Shown here in pieces: positions 58,093-61,412 of a DNA stretch of 61,412 nt. How positions within the stretch are numbered: the first letter of the stretch is position 1; each line of letters starts with the position of its first letter. Under the pieces are notes generated by a model that had not been told where the DNA came from, did not search any database, and was given only the letters and a program-made list of their open reading frames with translations. The stretch comes from an uncultured Oscillibacter sp. (GTDB lineage Bacteria > Bacillota > Clostridia > Oscillospirales > Oscillospiraceae): positions 1-61,412 of the forward strand of contig CAJTZL010000009.1 in the NCBI GenBank assembly GCA_910583695.1, written 5' to 3'. A program made the translations under genes and the position numbers.

Positions 58093-59472
58093 ATGGATCG
58101 TTTTGGCATCAATGTGACTTTGAAACACACGCCTTCCCTGGACCCGGACTTTATCCCCCTCATGCGCTTCAACCGCGCCTTCCTGGCCACGGCAAAGAAG
58201 CCCGTGGGCATCGCCGTGGAACGGGCCGACGGCCAGATGGCCTCCTGCCATACCTTCATCCACGGCACGCCGGAAATGGCCGAGGCTGACCACTACTACA
58301 TCGAGCGGCTGGTGAAGACCATCCTCTGGATGAAGGGCGGCTTCAAAATCTACGTCAGCGGCGACGCAGGCATCTGCGAGTACCTGAAATCCGTTTACTG
58401 CGCCGGAGGACAGCAGGAGTTCGACTGGGACTATATGGCCAGCGTCTTCGAGCACCCCTTCGAGGTGGTGCTGGTGGACGAAATTCCCGAAGCCAAGGAC
58501 GCCCCCAAGGCCATCGGCGGGCACATGGAGGGCTGCCGCATCGGCTTCGACGCCGGCGGCTCCGACCGGAAGGTTTCCGCCGTCATCGACGGCGAGACGG
58601 TCTACTCCGAGGAGGTGGTCTGGTTCCCCAAGACCAACTCCGACCCGGATTACCACTATGACGGCATTGTCTCCGCTCTGAAATCCGCCGCGGAGCATAT
58701 GCCCCGGGTAGACGCGGTGGGCGTCAGCTCCGCCGGCGTGTTTATCAACAACCGGACCATGAACGCCTCTCTCTTCCTCAAGGTGCCCAAGGAGATCTAC
58801 AATGAAAAGGTCAAGGACATCTACATCCGGGCCATTCACGACACCTTTGGGGACGTGCCCTACTGCGTCATCAACGACGGAGACGTCTCCGCCCTGGCGG
58901 GAGCCATGAGCCTCAGCGACAACAGTGTCCTGGGAATCGCCATGGGCACCAGCGAGGCCGTGGGCTATGTGGACGAGGAGGGCCGGATCACCGGCTGGCT
59001 CAACGAGCTGGCCTTCGTCCCCGTGGACGCCCAGCCCGACGCCATGCGGGACGAGTGGAGCGGCGACATCGGCTGCGGCGTGAAATACTTCTCCCAGGAC
59101 GGCGTCATCAAGCTGGCCCCCCGGGCGGGCATTGAGCTGAATGAGAGCGCCTCCCCCGCCGAGAAGCTGAAGGCCGTCCAGAAGCTGATGGCGGAGGACG
59201 ACCCCCGGGCCGCCAGGGTCTATGAGTCCATCGGCGTCTACCTGGGCCACACCCTGGCCTATTACTTCGACCTCTACGGCTGCCGCCACGTGCTGCTGCT
59301 GGGCCGGGTCATGAGCGGCAAGGGCGGCGATTTGATTCTGGACACCGCCAAGAAGGTCCTGGCCGACGAGTACCCGGAGCTCACCGGGAAGATCGTCCCG
59401 GAGCTCCCCGACGAGAAGTTCCGCCGGGTGGGTCAGTCCATGGCCGCCGCCAGCCTGCCGGAAATCAAGTAA
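58093..59472 (+). CDS. ROK-family protein with extra N-terminal domain
   Basis: A 459-residue protein whose residues about 155-440 are a ROK sugar-kinase domain: CRIGFDAGGSDRKVSAVID is the phosphate loop and AVGVSSAGVFINN the second site, with VINDGDVSALAGAM holding the catalytic-base Asp region. The usual ROK zinc motif (CxCGxxGCxE) is absent. The first 150 residues are not DNA-binding and match no family I know; they may cap the active site. ROK enzymes phosphorylate hexoses or N-acetylmannosamine. It precedes an AGE epimerase, with a 117-bp hairpin-rich spacer, so the two may act in sequence. Confidence 0.82.
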   Translation: MDRFGINVTLKHTPSLDPDFIPLMRFNRAFLATAKKPVGIAVERADGQMASCHTFIHGTPEMAEADHYYIERLVKTILWMKGGFKIYVSGDAGICEYLKSVYCAGGQQEFDWDYMASVFEHPFEVVLVDEIPEAKDAPKAIGGHMEGCRIGFDAGGSDRKVSAVIDGETVYSEEVVWFPKTNSDPDYHYDGIVSALKSAAEHMPRVDAVGVSSAGVFINNRTMNASLFLKVPKEIYNEKVKDIYIRAIHDTFGDVPYCVINDGDVSALAGAMSLSDNSVLGIAMGTSEAVGYVDEEGRITGWLNELAFVPVDAQPDAMRDEWSGDIGCGVKYFSQDGVIKLAPRAGIELNESASPAEKLKAVQKLMAEDDPRAARVYESIGVYLGHTLAYYFDLYGCRHVLLLGRVMSGKGGDLILDTAKKVLADEYPELTGKIVPELPDEKFRRVGQSMAAASLPEIK

Positions 59473-59589
59473 GAGCCGGGTTTTCGGAAAGCCCGGATAT
59501 TCCGGAGAAACGGCCTGACCGGGAGGTCAGGCTCCACAAAGAACCCAATGCCCCGAACAAGCCGGGGACATTCAGAAAAGAGGAATACT
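59473..59589 (+). other. Hairpin-rich spacer between ROK and epimerase genes
   Basis: Three consecutive stems lie here: GCCGGG/CCCGG (near 59475-59498), GCCTGACC/GGTCAGGC (59514-59533) and CCCCG/CGGGG (59551-59567). None has a T-run. It may be an mRNA processing or stabilising region in the middle of the operon. Confidence 0.45.
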
Positions 59590-60792
59590 ATGGACCGGCA
59601 AAAACTGCAAGAAGCCCGGACCTGGGTCCGGGAAGAGCTGGAGCGCTCCGCCGCCTTCTGGCTGGAGCATGGCATGGATAAAGAGCACGGCGGCGTGTAC
59701 ACCTGCCTGGACCGGAAGGGTGAGATCTACTCCACCGACAAGAGCGTTTGGATGCAGGGCCGCTGCGGCTGGATCTTCGCGTTTCTCTGCCACAATTATG
59801 GCGTCAGACAGGAGTGGCTGGACGCTTCCAAAAGCTGCTTGGACTTCATGGAGGCCCACTGCTTCAACCATGCGTGCGACGACCGGATGTACTTCACCGT
59901 CACTGCGGAGGGCAACCCCCTCCGCCAGCGGCGCTACTATTTCTCCGAGGCCTTCTGCGCCATCGCCAACGCCGAGTACTACGGCGTGACGGGGGACAAG
60001 GTCCGTCTGGAGCGGGCCCGCCGGTGCTACGACCTGTACTGGGACCTGAGCCAGGGCAAGCCGGACCCCGTGGGCATGGGGCCCAAGACCATTCCCGAGA
60101 CCCGGACCGGCCGGGCCTTCGGCACCCCCATGATCATTCTGAACGTCACCGGCGTGCTGCTGCGGACGGACCCGGAGCGAAAGGCCCTCTATGAGGAGCG
60201 GGCTCAGCAGTGCGTGGACGACATCTTCCGCTACCATGTGAAGCCGGAGCTGAAATGCACCCTGGAGAACGTGGACGTGGACGGGACTCCCCGGCTCTGG
60301 TACACCGAGGGCCGCACCGTCAACCCCGGCCACGACATCGAGGGCGTCTGGTTCCTGTTGGAGCACGCCCAGCGGACGGGGGACAAGGCCCTGGTCCAAA
60401 AGGCGGCGGAGATGTTCGACTGGGCCATTGCCGCCGGGTGGGACGAGGAGTACGGCGGGCTGCTGTATTTCACCGACTGCCTGGGCAAGCCGCCGGAGGC
60501 CTATGAGCACGACATGAAGCTCTGGTGGCCCCACAACGAAATTCTGATCGCCTCCGTCATGCTCTACCGGGACACCGGGGAGGAGGCGTACCTGGATTGG
60601 TTCTACAAGACCCTGGACTACTGCAAGGTCCATTTCGCCGATTCGGAATACGGCGAGTGGTACGGCTATCTCCGCCGGGACGGCCTGCCCACCCAGCCCT
60701 CTACCAAGGGCAGCACCTTCAAGGGGCCCTTCCACCTGCCCCGGAGCATGATCCTGGTGGACAAGCTGATCGGCGAAATTCTGGGTGAATAA
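59590..60792 (+). CDS. AGE-family sugar epimerase/isomerase
   Basis: A 400-residue (alpha/alpha)6-barrel of the N-acylglucosamine 2-epimerase family, which includes cellobiose epimerase and mannose isomerase. Conserved parts are the WMQGRCGWIFAFL block, RYYFSEAFCAIA, ERRAxxCYD-like RARRCYDLYWD, NPGHDIEGVWFLLEHA with the catalytic His, and DCLGKPPEAYEHDMKLWWPH with the second His and the Trp. A GlcNAc 2-epimerase role would fit the ROK neighbour, but mannose or an inositol-derived sugar are also possible. Start at 59590 after AAGAGG. Confidence 0.88.
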   Translation: MDRQKLQEARTWVREELERSAAFWLEHGMDKEHGGVYTCLDRKGEIYSTDKSVWMQGRCGWIFAFLCHNYGVRQEWLDASKSCLDFMEAHCFNHACDDRMYFTVTAEGNPLRQRRYYFSEAFCAIANAEYYGVTGDKVRLERARRCYDLYWDLSQGKPDPVGMGPKTIPETRTGRAFGTPMIILNVTGVLLRTDPERKALYEERAQQCVDDIFRYHVKPELKCTLENVDVDGTPRLWYTEGRTVNPGHDIEGVWFLLEHAQRTGDKALVQKAAEMFDWAIAAGWDEEYGGLLYFTDCLGKPPEAYEHDMKLWWPHNEILIASVMLYRDTGEEAYLDWFYKTLDYCKVHFADSEYGEWYGYLRRDGLPTQPSTKGSTFKGPFHLPRSMILVDKLIGEILGE

Positions 60793-60811
60793 ACGCCGGA
60801 AGGAGGCGGGG

Positions 60812-61412
60812 ATGGGCAAGGATATCATTGCGCTGATGCTCCAGGAGTATGAGCGCTTCACCCGGTCGGAGCGAAAGATTGCCGACTATGTGCTGGAGCA
60901 TCAGGAGGAGACCCAATATATCAGCATCACCGACCTGAGCGCGGAGTGCGAGGTGGCGGTGTCCACGGTGTCGCTGTTCTGCCGGAAGCTGAAGCTGGCC
61001 GGCTTTAACGACTTCAAGCTGGAGCTGGCCCGGGCGGCTCTGCCCGCCGGGTCCAACGTGAGCCAGCTGACGGGGGAGATTCTCCCGGAGGACACCCCGG
61101 GGCTGGTGATGGGTAAGGTGCTCCACACCGTGCAGGAGGAGCTGAACAACGCCTACCACATGCTGGCCGCCCCCTCGGTCACCCGGGCGGTGGACCTGCT
61201 GCGGGGGGCGGGACAGGTGATCTGCCTGGGCCAGGGCAACCACTCGGTGGTGGCCCTGGCGGCCTGGGCCCAGTTTTCCACCACCTCTCCGAAATTCAAA
61301 ACCATTCAGGACTCCCACATGCAGGCGGTGATGCTGTCCACTCTGACCCGGGAGGATGTGGTGCTCTACTTCTCCTACTCCGGGGCCACCCACGAGGTGC
61401 TGGAGGCGGCGG
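60812..61412 (+). CDS. RpiR/MurR-family regulator, 3' end beyond the window
   Basis: The first 200 codons of a regulator that runs off the right edge. Residues 1-75 are the RpiR helix-turn-helix domain (RSERKIADYVLEHQEE, then CEVAVSTVSLFCRKLKLAGF). A SIS sugar-phosphate-binding domain begins near GAGQVICLGQGNHSVVALA and continues to DVVLYFSYSGATHEV at the window end. The start ATG 60812 has AAGGAGG eight bases upstream. It follows the epimerase by 19 bp and should sense a sugar phosphate made by the ROK and epimerase pair. Confidence 0.9.
   Translation, partial: MGKDIIALMLQEYERFTRSERKIADYVLEHQEETQYISITDLSAECEVAVSTVSLFCRKLKLAGFNDFKLELARAALPAGSNVSQLTGEILPEDTPGLVMGKVLHTVQEELNNAYHMLAAPSVTRAVDLLRGAGQVICLGQGNHSVVALAAWAQFSTTSPKFKTIQDSHMQAVMLSTLTREDVVLYFSYSGATHEVLEAA

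Noticed and set aside
1..61412. tRNA, rRNA, CRISPR arrays and prophage genes
   Set aside because: I looked for cloverleaf-like arms, repeat-spacer patterns and phage structural or integrase genes in the gaps and saw none.

Overview
The window reads as high-GC chromosomal DNA of an anaerobic Firmicute, most likely a gut clostridium of the Oscillospiraceae type. The reasons are strong GGAGG ribosome binding sites, pyruvate:ferredoxin oxidoreductase, a beta-keto acid cleavage enzyme, RepA_N and TnpV remnants of clostridial mobile elements, and SBP-dependent TRAP and TTT transporters with GG-rich lipoprotein signals. The assignment is an inference from gene content; there is no rRNA or tRNA in the window.

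Bases 1-5540 are a graveyard of mobile DNA. They hold a RepA_N replication-initiator fragment, an element-type hypothetical gene, a broken IS110 element whose first 543 bp are repeated in inverted orientation, a tnpV gene with two in-frame stops, and a second IS110 transposase broken by a 7-bp tandem duplication. Both IS110 copies carry the long 5' non-coding region in which this family encodes its bridge RNA.

Bases 5542-29291 are a large carbohydrate-acid catabolic island: ribokinase, BKACE (DUF849), PPC protein, PucR regulator, class II aldolase, Zn-alcohol dehydrogenase, 2-hydroxyacid dehydrogenase, two FGGY kinases, GarR-like reductase, AEC carrier, RpiB-like isomerase, 3-hydroxyacyl-CoA-dehydrogenase-like enzyme, IlvD/Edd-type dehydratase, TRAP transporter (DctPQM), LacI regulator, TIM-barrel epimerase, ABM monooxygenase, second hydroxyacid dehydrogenase, CdaR regulator and a FabZ-like dehydratase. 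Four promoters in this block, including that of the lacI gene itself, carry a GAAAACGTTTAC-type operator just downstream of the -10 box, so the block looks like one regulon.

Bases 29794-34609 hold a SorC regulator followed by dhaL, dhaK, an lsrF-like aldolase, a DUF1097 membrane protein and a small cupin/VOC-like protein: a ketose kinase plus aldolase module. Bases 34794-49795 are eleven tightly packed minus-strand genes: pdxA2-like, tctBAC, a PrpR-type sigma-54 activator, an AbrB-family membrane protein, a LarA-like racemase, a GntP permease, a split altronate-dehydratase-like enzyme and PFOR. A textbook -24/-12 promoter and a cluster of GAAAC/GTTTC palindromes lie upstream of the first gene, so the block could be a 15-kb sigma-54 operon feeding a hydroxy acid to pyruvate and acetyl-CoA.

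Bases 50571-61412 form an inositol-like or sugar-acid cluster: iolB, two TIM-barrel isomerases, a Gfo/Idh/MocA dehydrogenase and a sodium:solute symporter on the minus strand; and LacI, an unusual ROK protein, an AGE-family epimerase and a partial RpiR regulator on the plus strand. The window ends inside the RpiR gene. All substrate assignments are inferences; the enzyme families are much more certain than the substrates.
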